Made by a program: the position numbers and the translations under genes. A stretch of 64,000 bases of DNA. It comes from Oceanobacillus salinisoli (GTDB taxonomy: Bacteria; Bacillota; Bacilli; Bacillales; Amphibacillaceae). Shown here piece after piece: positions 8,122 to 16,829 of this stretch (positions are counted from its first letter, which is position 1; each line of letters opens with the position of its first letter). Where the stretch lies: positions 1 through 64,000 of the forward strand of contig NZ_WOFB01000007.1 of assembly GCF_009733865.1 (NCBI RefSeq). Reading direction: 5' to 3'. The notes beneath the pieces are model-generated. The model ran no database searches, was not told the origin of the DNA, and worked only from the letters and a program-made list of their open reading frames with translations.

Positions 8122-8970
8122 ATGACTGAAATGCTTAAGAAGAACCGTCGTTTGAGTGAAACATTGCGAGAAATGGGCCGTGTTATGGTTGCGTTTTCTG
8201 GTGGAGTAGATAGTGCAGTTGTTTTAAAGAGAGCACAGCAGGAATTGGGAGACGACAATGTATTAGCAGTAGTTGTTAACTCTGAATTATTCCGTGATTC
8301 TGAATTTGATGCTGCTGTCAAATTTGCGGAGGAGATGGGCGTTCGTGTTCATCAAACAGAGATTAAAGAATTGGAAAATCCGAACATCGTAGCGAACACA
8401 CCGGATAGCTGGTATTACAGCAAAAAATTACTTTATTCTCATTTAAATAAGTTAGCAGAAGAAATGGGTTATCCATATGTATTGGATGGCATGATTATGG
8501 ATGATGAGGAAGATTTCCGTCCTGGTTTAAAAGCTAGAACAGAGGAAGGAATACGCAGCGTGCTTCAGGAAACAAACTTCTACAAAACAGAAGTTCGTGC
8601 CCTTGCAAAAGAATTGAATCTTCCAGTATGGAATAAACTTGCATCCTGCAGTTTAGCTTCCAGATTCCCATATGGAACAAAATTAAATAAACGCATTGTT
8701 GAACAAGTAAACCAAGGAGAACTTTATCTAAAAGGTATTGGCTTTGAGGAAGTTCGTGTACGTTATCATGATAATGTTGCCCGTATCGAAGTAGCTGCAG
8801 ATAAAATTATCGAGTTATTGGAAAAACGTGAACAAATTCAGCATAAATTTGTATCACTTGGTTTTGATTATGTTTCTGTTGACCTTCGCGGTTATCGTAC
8901 AGGTAGCATGAATGAAGTATTGCCAGAGGTTTCTGCTTCTGCTGAACAAAAACTTGCTGCAAATGCATAA
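8122..8970 (+). CDS. larE: LarE, sacrificial sulfur transferase for nickel-pincer cofactor
   Basis: LarE adenylates the P2CMN precursor and donates sulfur from its own cysteine to make the thiocarboxylates of the nickel-pincer nucleotide used by lactate racemase. The PP-loop SGGVDS is at residues 26-31. There is exactly one cysteine in the protein, Cys176 in LASCSLASRFPYG, the position of the sacrificial Cys in the known enzyme. This marks the single-Cys class rather than the iron-sulfur class. I chose ATG 8122, with GAGGTG 6 bases upstream, over the in-frame GTG at 8113. A strong terminator separates it from larC1. No larA is in the window. Confidence 0.92.
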   Translation: MTEMLKKNRRLSETLREMGRVMVAFSGGVDSAVVLKRAQQELGDDNVLAVVVNSELFRDSEFDAAVKFAEEMGVRVHQTEIKELENPNIVANTPDSWYYSKKLLYSHLNKLAEEMGYPYVLDGMIMDDEEDFRPGLKARTEEGIRSVLQETNFYKTEVRALAKELNLPVWNKLASCSLASRFPYGTKLNKRIVEQVNQGELYLKGIGFEEVRVRYHDNVARIEVAADKIIELLEKREQIQHKFVSLGFDYVSVDLRGYRTGSMNEVLPEVSASAEQKLAANA

Positions 8971-8996
8971 AACGTTGATATCATTTACAATCCTAT

Positions 8997-9042
8997 AGCA
9001 GTTTTTAATCTTAATGCAGATTGAAAACTGCTTTTTTTCTTT
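8997..9042 (+). terminator. Strong intrinsic terminator after larE
   Basis: AGCAGTTTT-AATCT pairs with AGATT-AAAACTGCT, followed by seven T and further T-rich sequence. It implies that larC1-larB-larC2 have their own promoter or depend on readthrough. Confidence 0.9.
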
Positions 9043-9056
9043 TTGGGTGCCTTTTT

Positions 9057-9095
9057 GGTGCCTGTCACTTCCCGGAAATTGTCGGATTTTGTCGG
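9057..9095 (+). repeat. REP-like element copy 9 (long form)
   Basis: Perfect core with two TGTCGG units spaced 10 bases. A partial GGTGCC duplicate lies at 9046-9051. The GGTGCC end faces larE, beyond its terminator. Confidence 0.92.
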
Positions 9096-9193
9096 GGTGT
9101 TGGGCTGTAAAAAGTGGGTATCCTTTTGAAGAAGTCTAAATTAAATACAGCTATTACATAGGACAAGCAATATACGTTAAAGGAGCAATACAC

Positions 9194-10174
9194 ATGAAAA
9201 TTTTATATCTTGATTGTTTTTCAGGTTTAAGTGGTGATATGACGATTGGCGCTCTTCTTGATGCAGGAGGAGATTTTTCCCATTTACAAAAAGAACTAAA
9301 GAAACTGCATATAGAAGACGAATATGAATTAAAATTCCAAAAGGTCGTAAAGAATGGGATTACAGGAACTAAATTTGATGTTATTTTGAACAATGAAGGA
9401 CATCATCATGATGGACATGATACCGATATTAACCTTCATGTACATAGTCACGGGGGTGAAGCTCATTCCCATGATCATAGTCATCATCATGGAGCAAACG
9501 GCCATTCTCATGGACAGGATCAAGATAATCATGAGGTCGCCCCTCATGGCAATGGACATGACCACCATATCCATTCGCATGCACACTCTCATGACCATGA
9601 ACATCATCACGATCATCCCCACAGTCATTATTATGGGCATGATCATCACCATGGCCACCACCATCATCATCGTGCCTATCGGGACATAGTGAAGATGATC
9701 TCGGACTCTGATTTATCGGAAAAAGTAAAAGACATGTCATTACGGATTTTTAAAAAAATTGGGGAAGCAGAAGGACATATTCACGGGATGCCGCTTAAGG
9801 ATGTGCATTTCCATGAGGTAGGTGCAGTCGATTCGATTATTGATATTGTCGGAACGGCGATTTTAATCGAGCAGCTTGAAATTGAAGAAATAAAATCTGC
9901 GCCAGTTCCAACTGGTTCTGGAAAAATTCATATTGATCATGGAGTTTATCCGGTTCCGGCACCAGCGACATTGGAGATTTTACGAGGGGTACCCATTGCG
10001 GCAAGTGAATTGAAAGCAGAATTGACAACGCCTACTGGAGCTGCGATTGCAGCCGTATTGGCAAATGAATTTTGCGCATTTCCTTCTATGAAAGTAGAAG
10101 AAGTTGGTTACGGAGCAGGAACCAAAACATTTCCGAATCATCCAAATGTGCTGCGCGTAGTCATTGGAGAATGA
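9194..10174 (+). CDS. larC: LarC N-terminal half (LarC1) with very His-rich insert
   Basis: LarC inserts nickel into the pincer cofactor in a CTP-dependent way. This reading frame is only the N-terminal part, beginning MKILYLDCFSGLSGDMTIGA and ending at NVLRVVIGE, where single-chain LarC continues into its C-terminal domain. Residues 70-159 are an insert with 40 histidines in 90 residues, a likely nickel-binding or storage stretch. The later part has the family segments HFHEVGAVDSIIDIVG and PTPTGAAI-like TTPTGAAIAA. In Lactiplantibacillus the two halves join by ribosomal frameshift. Here larB lies between them, so fusion is impossible and they must work as separate chains. Confidence 0.9.
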   Translation: MKILYLDCFSGLSGDMTIGALLDAGGDFSHLQKELKKLHIEDEYELKFQKVVKNGITGTKFDVILNNEGHHHDGHDTDINLHVHSHGGEAHSHDHSHHHGANGHSHGQDQDNHEVAPHGNGHDHHIHSHAHSHDHEHHHDHPHSHYYGHDHHHGHHHHHRAYRDIVKMISDSDLSEKVKDMSLRIFKKIGEAEGHIHGMPLKDVHFHEVGAVDSIIDIVGTAILIEQLEIEEIKSAPVPTGSGKIHIDHGVYPVPAPATLEILRGVPIAASELKAELTTPTGAAIAAVLANEFCAFPSMKVEEVGYGAGTKTFPNHPNVLRVVIGE

Positions 10175-10212
10175 TGCCAAGCAGCTCAGAAGGCTAAAGG
10201 CCTATCCATGCA

Positions 10213-10252
10213 TTCGACAAAATACAACAAAAATCGGGGAGTGACAGGCACC
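10213..10252 (-). repeat. REP-like element copy 10 (long form), directly before larB
   Basis: Core with one change (CGGGGAGTGACAGGCACC) and two units. It ends 3 bases before the larB ATG, so it occupies the place of the ribosome binding site. Its GGGGAG at 10236-10241 may serve as a distant one. Confidence 0.9.
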
Positions 10253-10255
10253 ATC

Positions 10256-10999
10256 ATGGAAGATATTTTAAGGCAGGTTCAGGATGGGACGTTAAGTATT
10301 GAGGAAGCAAAGAAACAGCTGGCAACTTATGAGGATTTGGGCTTTGCCAAAGTGGATCACCATCGGAAGAAACGTCAAGGGTTTCCGGAAGTTATATACG
10401 GTGAAGGGAAATCAGTCGAACAAATTACATCTATACTGGAAGCAATAAAGTCAAAGGATAATGATATTTTAATAACACGAATCTCACAGGAGAAGGCAGA
10501 TAAAATCCTCAAGCTTCATCCGGAACTAACATATGAAAAAATAGCCAAGATTTTGTATTGGAAAGCAAATGCTGCTGGAACAACGGACAAAGCCGGTTAT
10601 ATTGCGGTGCTTTGCGCAGGAACCTCAGATTTACCAGTAGCAGAAGAAGCGGCAATAACCGCGGAAGTGATGGGCAGCAATGTTCGGAGGTTTTATGATG
10701 TCGGGGTAGCTGGGATCCATCGTTTACTGGACCAGGCAAAAGATATTCAGGGTGCAACGGTTTCGGTAGTTGTTGCAGGTATGGAAGGGGCTTTGCCTAG
10801 TGTGGTTGGCGGGCTAGTTTCACACCCGGTTATCGCGGTACCAACGAGTGTTGGATATGGAGCAAATTTTCAAGGGTTATCAGCATTATTGACCATGTTG
10901 AATTCCTGTGCAAGCGGGATAAGTGTTGTGAATATTGATAATGGTTTTGGTGGAGCATACAGTGCGGTATTGATCGACAGATTGGCGCGACAGAAGTAG
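10256..10999 (+). CDS. larB: LarB, pyridinium-3,5-biscarboxylate synthase
   Basis: LarB carboxylates and hydrolyses nicotinate adenine dinucleotide, the first step of nickel-pincer cofactor synthesis. The C-terminal two thirds have the PurE-like fold (AGTSDLPVAEEA, SVVVAGMEGALPSVVGGL, PTSVGYGANFQGLSALL, NIDNGFGGAYSA). The N-terminus starts MEDILRQVQDGTLSIEEAKK as in the family. A TTG- or ATG-started extension is possible: an in-frame ATG at 10208 has AAAGG 7 bases upstream and would add 16 residues encoded by the REP-like element. The upstream start would explain translation better; the ATG at 10256 fits the family better. larC2 follows after 19 bases. Confidence 0.9.
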   Translation: MEDILRQVQDGTLSIEEAKKQLATYEDLGFAKVDHHRKKRQGFPEVIYGEGKSVEQITSILEAIKSKDNDILITRISQEKADKILKLHPELTYEKIAKILYWKANAAGTTDKAGYIAVLCAGTSDLPVAEEAAITAEVMGSNVRRFYDVGVAGIHRLLDQAKDIQGATVSVVVAGMEGALPSVVGGLVSHPVIAVPTSVGYGANFQGLSALLTMLNSCASGISVVNIDNGFGGAYSAVLIDRLARQK

Positions 11000-11018
11000 G
11001 AAAGAAAGGGCGTGTTAA

Positions 11019-11489
11019 ATGTTGGGAGCAAAACATCCTCCAAATAATGAGCATATTGACGATAATATGGTGAAAATGGAAGTGAATTTGGACGATATTT
11101 CAGGTGAGTGGCTCGGTTATGTTATGGATCTACTGTTTGAAGCAGGGGCAAATGACGTTTTTTATTCGCCGATTTATATGAAGAAAAATCGCCCAGGTAT
11201 CCTGCTTCAACTCCTATGCTCTAGTCAAAAACTGGACAAGATGAAGGAAATATTGCTTCAGGAAACAACGACATTAGGGATTCGTTATTACCCAATTACT
11301 GTACATCGCATGGAACGAAGATTTATCACGGTGGAAACGAAATGGGGAATGGTAACCGTAAAGCAAGGCATATCCACAAAGGGAGAGGTATTCCAAAGTT
11401 CTCCAGAATATGAGGAATGCAAACAAATCGCTAAAGAGCATAATATCCCACTGAAAAAAGTCTATGCAGAAGTTTGGAAAAAGTTATAA
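11019..11489 (+). CDS. LarC C-terminal half (LarC2)
   Basis: This 156-residue protein corresponds to the C-terminal domain of LarC: MEVNLDDISGEWLGYVMDLL, then GANDVFYSPIYMKKNRPGILL, ETTTLGIRYY and a final SPEYEECKQIAKEHNIPL. It has its own ATG with GAAAGGG upstream. With LarC1 it would make the complete CTP-dependent nickel insertase. It is separated from larC1 by larB, so it must act in trans. A terminator follows directly. Confidence 0.88.
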   Translation: MLGAKHPPNNEHIDDNMVKMEVNLDDISGEWLGYVMDLLFEAGANDVFYSPIYMKKNRPGILLQLLCSSQKLDKMKEILLQETTTLGIRYYPITVHRMERRFITVETKWGMVTVKQGISTKGEVFQSSPEYEECKQIAKEHNIPLKKVYAEVWKKL

Positions 11490-11517
11490 AATCACCGCTG
11501 GACCAAACGATGCAAAG

Positions 11518-11567
11518 AAAGCTAGAATAATTGCCCCGTTCAAGAGCAATTCATTCTAGCTTTTTTT
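11518..11567 (+). terminator. Intrinsic terminator after larC2
   Basis: AAAGCTAGAAT and TTGC pair with GCAA and ATTCTAGCTTT, followed by seven T. It closes the larC1-larB-larC2 unit. Confidence 0.9.
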
Positions 11568-11576
11568 ATACACTCA

Positions 11577-11606
11577 TTCGACAAAATTCGGGAAGTGACA
11601 GGCACC
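11577..11606 (-). repeat. REP-like element copy 11 (short form)
   Basis: Perfect core with a single TTCGACAAAA unit. It lies just after the lar terminator, with the GGTGCC end pointing toward the ABC importer operon. Copy 12 closes that operon. Confidence 0.93.
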
Positions 11607-11738
11607 ACCTTTAGAAAGTTTAAAAAATTCTTTATAGAAAGAAGGAATTATGGTATTCCTTGACGAATTATTTATATTTAAATGAGGCTACATATATTAC
11701 AATCGATTTTATATCATACATAACACTAAAATTTTAAT

Positions 11739-12029
11739 AAGAAAAGCGCAAGCGCCCGTTTAGCGACGTACGGACTGCACCTGGCCATGCCAGGTGGTTC
11801 GGTGTTGCAGCGCAAAGCGGCGGTTTTAACCGAACAGTCCCCGTAGGAGATAAAGGAAACACGACGAACGGAGTGAGTCGATGTTGACTTTCACCGCAAG
11901 GGTATAAGTGCGACTAAGCCTCTGGTTTCACCAATCGGCAAGTCTTCTTTATCATACGGAGGTGAGGGAAGTCCGCTAGTCGCTGGGCGATGGAACTAGA
12001 CATCAAAGCGCAAATTTATACTTTCTTAG
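11739..12029. repeat. Dispersed Bacillaceae-type repeat element, larger copy
   Basis: Begins AGAAAAGCGCAAGCGCCCG and ends with a segment containing CGCTGGGCGATGGAACTAGA then AAAGTATAAATT-like sequence. Such G/C-richer elements of a few hundred bases are scattered in many Bacillus-type genomes. The inverted, partly deleted relative is at 41809-41942. It holds short inverted repeats (CACCTGGCCATGCCAGGTGG) and no gene. It fills most of the 850-base gap before the importer operon. Confidence 0.7.
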
Positions 12030-12337
12030 TTTTGAACAAAAACGTCGAACCGATTTCCTGGATAACATTTTATCACGTATTAACTGGTTACAGACCGCCA
12101 CTTCAAAAAATCGGATTTTCAATAAGTGGGGAACAGCAAATCAGTGATGTTGAAAAAAACGACTGATGGAAGATACACCTACCTAATTTCTCAATGTGTA
12201 AATAAGGAGGGGATAAGAATACATAAGTACGTATTAATAGTTAATCCGTCTAAAAATTAATAGACATTGGATTAGAAAGTTTCTGGTGCGAAGACAGACA
12301 AAAAAAGAAATATTAAAATTATGGGGGATATTTTAAA

Positions 12338-13900
12338 ATGAAAATGTTAAAAGGGTTGTTATTTATCACTATTTCCGTATTTTTCCTTGTGGCATGTTCC
12401 AGTTCCAATACATCCGAAACCGATGGGACAAGTTCAGCACCTGGAAATGATGCAACGGAAGCAACAGAAGCGCTAGCTCAGGAAGATAAAATCATTCGAA
12501 TCGCCATGAGTACCGAAGTGGATAATTTGGATCCATATATATCCGAAGCAGCAGACACTGAATCTATGATGGATAACGTTTTTGACGGATTGCTGGATAC
12601 GGATGAAACCGGAAAATTAATACCAGCCATTGCTGATTCTTTTGAGGTATCTGATGATGGATTGACCTACACCTTTCAACTTAAGGAGGGAGTCCTTTTC
12701 CATGATGGTTCTGAGCTAACCGCAGAGGATGTTATCTATTCCTATGAAAAATTAAGTGGGTTGAATGGAGGAGAACCGTTAGCATCTCTGTTTGCGGGAA
12801 TTGAAAAAATAGAAGCCCCTTCTGATTATGAAATTGTGATTACTTTAAGTGAACGTAACTCAGCATTTTTGGCCGCCAATATTCGTCCCATTTTGCCTGT
12901 GGGGTATGAGGAACAAAGCACGAAACCAATTGGTGCCGGTCCATTTAAATTTCAAGAATATGAAGTTGGACAGCAATTAACTTTGGTAAAGAATAAAGAC
13001 TATTATAACGAGGAAAAGGTTCCGCAAATCGATGAAGTCCGTTTTATAGTCATGCCGGATTCGGAAGCGGCTATTTTAGCTATGCAGGCCGGTGAAATTG
13101 ATATTATTCCTGGAGTGAGTGCACAAGGCTTACTCCAGCTTGGAGATACGGTGAACACTGTGTCAGGGCCACAAAATATGGTGCAGCTCATGGCATTGAA
13201 TAATGAGGTCAAACCTTTGGATGATGTTCGTGTCCGCCAAGCTATCAACCTAGCAGTTGATAAAGATATGATTATCGAAACCGTTGCTGATGGCATGGGC
13301 ACGAAACTGGGTTCGAATTTCAGCCCGGCGATGGATTTCTATTATGAACCAGGGTTAGAAGATTACTATGCACCAAATATCGAGGAAGCACAAGCCCTCT
13401 TAGCGGAAGCCGGCTATGCAGATGGTTTTTCGTTAGAGTTAACAGTACCTTCTGATTATCAGTTCCATGTTGATACGGCACAAGTAATCGTGGAACAGCT
13501 AAGTCAGATTGGCATTGACGTAGAAATTAAATTAATTGAGTTCAGCACGTGGCTGGAGACGGTTTATCAGGATGAACAATATGAATCAACCATTATAGCT
13601 TTTACTGGAGAAATAGATCCATATGAAGTACTCGTAAGATATGTTAGTGATTACCGCAGTAACTTTGTGAACTACAATAATCCAGATTATGATGAACTTA
13701 TTGAAAAGGCTGTAGCATCAACCGATGAAGAGGAAATGGCAGAACTATACAAAGAAGCACAACGACTATTGACTGAAGAAGCTGCAAGTGTCTATATCAT
13801 GGACCCAGACCGTACGATTGCGATGCGAAGTGATTTAGAAGGGTTGAACATGTATCCAATTCAAAAGTTTAATCTAGAGGATTTAAAAATTAAAGAATGA
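12338..13900 (+). CDS. ABC importer substrate-binding lipoprotein, family 5
   Basis: This is an extracytoplasmic solute-binding protein of the dipeptide/oligopeptide/nickel class, 520 residues. The signal peptide ends in a lipobox (FFLVAC, Cys20), followed by a Ser/Thr/Glu linker. The mature part has the family 5 pattern: VDNLDPYISEAADTESMMDN, the signature TYTFQLKEGVLFHDGSELTAEDVIYS, and RVRQAINLAVDKDMI. Ligand cannot be told from sequence; position next to the nickel-cofactor genes makes a nickel-chelate ligand thinkable, but peptides are the default. It heads a five-gene operon. Confidence 0.9.
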   Translation: MKMLKGLLFITISVFFLVACSSSNTSETDGTSSAPGNDATEATEALAQEDKIIRIAMSTEVDNLDPYISEAADTESMMDNVFDGLLDTDETGKLIPAIADSFEVSDDGLTYTFQLKEGVLFHDGSELTAEDVIYSYEKLSGLNGGEPLASLFAGIEKIEAPSDYEIVITLSERNSAFLAANIRPILPVGYEEQSTKPIGAGPFKFQEYEVGQQLTLVKNKDYYNEEKVPQIDEVRFIVMPDSEAAILAMQAGEIDIIPGVSAQGLLQLGDTVNTVSGPQNMVQLMALNNEVKPLDDVRVRQAINLAVDKDMIIETVADGMGTKLGSNFSPAMDFYYEPGLEDYYAPNIEEAQALLAEAGYADGFSLELTVPSDYQFHVDTAQVIVEQLSQIGIDVEIKLIEFSTWLETVYQDEQYESTIIAFTGEIDPYEVLVRYVSDYRSNFVNYNNPDYDELIEKAVASTDEEEMAELYKEAQRLLTEEAASVYIMDPDRTIAMRSDLEGLNMYPIQKFNLEDLKIKE

Positions 13901-13963
13901 ATCGATAAGAACGTGTTGGAATCACAATAAGTTTTTTACATCTTTCATAAGGAGTCTGGGACA

Positions 13964-14908
13964 GTGAGGTATATTCTTTACAAACTATCCAGTTTTTTCT
14001 TCACGATTGTGATGGTGTCGGTGATCATTTTCTTTGTATTTCAGCTTTTACCTGGCAATCCAGCACAAATTATACTCGGAATGGATGCAGAACCAGCACA
14101 GGTTGCTCAATTGGAAAAACAGCTGGGATTAGATCGGTCGGCAGTCGAACGGTATTTGGATTGGGTAGCTGGTTTGTTTCAGGGAGACCTTGGTGAGTCT
14201 TTACGGTACCAGCTTCCTGTCCGTGATATCCTAATGGACCGAATTCCAATTACCGCATCCCTTGCTATATTATCACTTATTCTTACGGTATGCATGGGAC
14301 TGCCTTTAGGGATTTTGATTGCCCGTTTTGATGGGAAATGGGTATCGGTTATGTTAAATATCGTCACCCAGCTTGGTATTTCCATTCCGTCCTTTTGGTT
14401 TGGATTTATCCTTATTTTAGTTTTTGGTGTGATATTACAGTTGTTTCCGACCTATGGCTATGTCCCATGGTCTGAAAATTTTATTGGTGCATTACAGTCA
14501 TTTTTCCTCCCGTCCTTAGCCATAGCAATCGGAAATATTGCAATTGTTATTCGGTATTTGCGAAATACGATATTAGATCAGGCAAAAATGGATTATGTTC
14601 GAACAGCAAGGGTAAAAGGCTTAAAGGAGCGGACCATATTATATGGGCATATTTTACGAAATTCACTGATTCCAGTTTTGACAATAATGGGTCTGATTGT
14701 AGCGGATACACTAGGTGGCAGCATTATTATTGAAAATGTATTCTCCCTCCCAGGGCTTGGCAATCTTCTTATTCAGTCGATTACATCACGGGACTTTCCG
14801 TTAGTTCAGTCGATGGTGCTATACATTGCAGTGCTTGTTCTTCTGATTAACTTCATCGTAGATATCCTATACAAAATAGTGGACCCAAGAATCAGGCAGA
14901 AGGGGTGA
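13964..14908 (+). CDS. ABC importer permease (DppB/OppB type)
   Basis: First membrane subunit of the importer, 314 residues and about six helices. It opens MRYILYKLSSFFFTIVMVSV and carries the conserved DppB pattern LLPGNPAQIILG near residue 30 and the EAA-loop DYVRTARVKGLKERTILYGH that contacts the ATPases. The start is GTG with AAGGAG 9 bases upstream. The stop TGA overlaps the next gene. Confidence 0.92.
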   Translation: MRYILYKLSSFFFTIVMVSVIIFFVFQLLPGNPAQIILGMDAEPAQVAQLEKQLGLDRSAVERYLDWVAGLFQGDLGESLRYQLPVRDILMDRIPITASLAILSLILTVCMGLPLGILIARFDGKWVSVMLNIVTQLGISIPSFWFGFILILVFGVILQLFPTYGYVPWSENFIGALQSFFLPSLAIAIGNIAIVIRYLRNTILDQAKMDYVRTARVKGLKERTILYGHILRNSLIPVLTIMGLIVADTLGGSIIIENVFSLPGLGNLLIQSITSRDFPLVQSMVLYIAVLVLLINFIVDILYKIVDPRIRQKG

Positions 14909-15723
14909 GTGGAATGCGAAAAACGAAAAGCATCCCATTTCATATCGGGGTTGGTCTAGTGGGGGCGCTCGTCGTCATGATGCTGATTAGTATATTTTAT
15001 ACACCGCATGTTCCCCAGGCAATGGATTCGGCCAACCGCCTGGCACCCCCGTCTCTTGATCATCCCTTTGGTACCGACAATTTCGGCAGGGATATATTGT
15101 CCCGGGTTATGGAAGGTTCGCAAACAGCCTTCATTATTGGCATATCATCAGTTGTAATAGGTCTGGTATTTGGTTTTATTTTAGGTGCATGTGCCGGATA
15201 TTTTGGTGGATGGCTGGATGAAATTATCAGCAGGCTTATGGATGCAATGTTTGCGTTTCCGGGAATTTTGCTTGCCATTATGCTTATTGCCGTATTCAGT
15301 ACAGGCATGACCAATACGATTATTGCCCTTGGAATCATGAGTATTCCGGCTTTTGCCAGAATAACGAGAAGCAGCTTTATCCAGTACAAAGAGTATGATT
15401 TTGTCAAAGCGAGTATTGCTAAAGGGGCAGGTTCATTTCGAATCATTTTTCATCATATTTTACCAAATGCGATTTCACCAATTTTAGTTGCAGCAGCTCT
15501 CAGCTTTTCCGGGGCAATCCTTTCTGAATCAGGATTAAGTTATCTTGGTTTGGGTGTACAACCTCCAGAACCAAGCTGGGGGCGGATGTTGAAGGAAGCA
15601 CAACCTTATATTGATTCAGCCCCATGGTATGTTGTCATTACTGGCATGGCAATTACGCTATTAGTGCTTGGATTTAATTTGCTTGCGGATGGTCTGCGTG
15701 ATAAGCAGGATAAAAAGGTGTAG
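14905..15723 (+). CDS. ABC importer permease (DppC/OppC type)
   Basis: Second membrane subunit, 272 residues. It has the usual short cytoplasmic N-terminus, one helix, the HPFGTDNFGRDILSR signature of DppC-type permeases at about residues 50-65, and an EAA-loop YDFVKASIAKGAGSFRIIFHH. A GTG at 14905 overlaps the preceding stop (GTGA). The ATG at 14914, with AGGGGTGAG just upstream, is an equally good start and would remove three residues. Confidence 0.92.
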   Translation: MSGMRKTKSIPFHIGVGLVGALVVMMLISIFYTPHVPQAMDSANRLAPPSLDHPFGTDNFGRDILSRVMEGSQTAFIIGISSVVIGLVFGFILGACAGYFGGWLDEIISRLMDAMFAFPGILLAIMLIAVFSTGMTNTIIALGIMSIPAFARITRSSFIQYKEYDFVKASIAKGAGSFRIIFHHILPNAISPILVAAALSFSGAILSESGLSYLGLGVQPPEPSWGRMLKEAQPYIDSAPWYVVITGMAITLLVLGFNLLADGLRDKQDKKV

Positions 15724-15842
15724 TGGTACCTTTTGTTATGTTATGAAGGATATGATGAAGACATGGTTGCATAAGCTCTTGCAATGCCATGGTGAATCCA
15801 ACCTTTTCGGGATTAGAAGAGAAATGCTAGGAGGGCAATTCA

Positions 15843-16829
15843 TTGAGTACACCGCTATTAGCTGTTGAAAATATGAACGTTACTTTCCAGTTTGCAGATG
15901 GAAAATATAAGGCATTGGAAGATATTACATTCTCTGTTTTTCCAGATGAGGTAATAGGTATTGTTGGTGAATCAGGCTGTGGAAAAAGTTTAACCTCTCA
16001 GGCAATATTAGGGATTTTGCCTGACAATGCAGCTGTGAAACAGGGGAAAGTGTCGTATAAGGAAAAGGATCTACTGAAGTACAATGAACGGGAATGGCAG
16101 CAGGTTCGTGGAAAGGAAATTTCGATAATCTTTCAGGAACCGATGACAGCACTAAATCCATTACTTACCATCGGAAAACAAATTTCAGAGGTTTTAAAGA
16201 AACATACAAATTTATCTAAATCGGAAAGGAAAAAACGAACGATTGAAATGATGCAGGAGGTTGGGTTACCCCGAGCAGAGGAGTTATACAAAGCCTATCC
16301 CCATCAGTTATCGGGCGGCATGCGGCAGCGGGTGGTGATAGCCATCGCTCTCATCGCTGAACCCGATCTCATTATTGCTGATGAACCAACAACTGCCCTT
16401 GATGTAACAATCCAGGCGCAAGTTTTAGAACTGTTTCGAAAAATAAAACTTCAGCGCAAATCGTCGATGATTTTCATTTCCCATGACTGGGGAGTTATTC
16501 GCCATGTTTGTGATCGGGTTCTCGTCATGTATGCTGGTCATATTGTTGAGGAAGGAACCGTATCGGAAATTTTAAAACATCCAAAGCATCCATATACAAA
16601 AGGACTCATTCAATCGATACCGGACCATCGGAAAAGAGGAATGGAATTGTATACGATTCCTGGAAAAGTACCCTCTTTACAAGAGAGAAAGGGAGGATGT
16701 CCTTTTGCAGATCGTTGTCTGGAGCGCATGGAGCAATGTGGAGAACTGTACCCGGAATCGAGATTGCTGGAAGGAACCCATGCCGTGAAATGTCACCTCT
16801 ATACGAAAAGTGGTGTAACGACGTCATGA
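15843..16829 (+). CDS. ABC importer ATPase (DppD/OppD type)
   Basis: First ATPase of the importer, 328 residues. Walker [11 protein letters not shown]-loop [10 protein letters not shown], signature LSGGMRQR, Walker [13 protein letters not shown] and switch His in FISHDWG are intact. The C-terminal oligopeptide-type extension with cysteines ([18 protein letters not shown]) is present, which in relatives binds an iron-sulfur cluster. The start is TTG after AGGAGGG. There is a 119-base gap before it with no gene. It overlaps the next gene by ATGA. Confidence 0.93.
   Translation: MSTPLLAVENMNVTFQFADGKYKALEDITFSVFPDEVIGIVGESGCGKSLTSQAILGILPDNAAVKQGKVSYKEKDLLKYNEREWQQVRGKEISIIFQEPMTALNPLLTIGKQISEVLKKHTNLSKSERKKRTIEMMQEVGLPRAEELYKAYPHQLSGGMRQRVVIAIALIAEPDLIIADEPTTALDVTIQAQVLELFRKIKLQRKSSMIFISHDWGVIRHVCDRVLVMYAGHIVEEGTVSEILKHPKHPYTKGLIQSIPDHRKRGMELYTIPGKVPSLQERKGGCPFADRCLERMEQCGELYPESRLLEGTHAVKCHLYTKSGVTTS

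Noticed and set aside
9329-9740. Met/His/Asp-rich open frames on both strands over the larC1 insert
   Set aside because: They are artefacts of the CAT/CAC-rich codon run of larC1 read in other frames.
10174-11019. Programmed frameshift joining larC1 and larC2
   Set aside because: The halves are separated by the complete larB gene, so no frameshift can fuse them.
16697-16825. Extended N-terminus for the second importer ATPase
   Set aside because: The extension overlaps the first ATPase gene in another phase; the ATGA overlap at 16826 with family-like start is far better.
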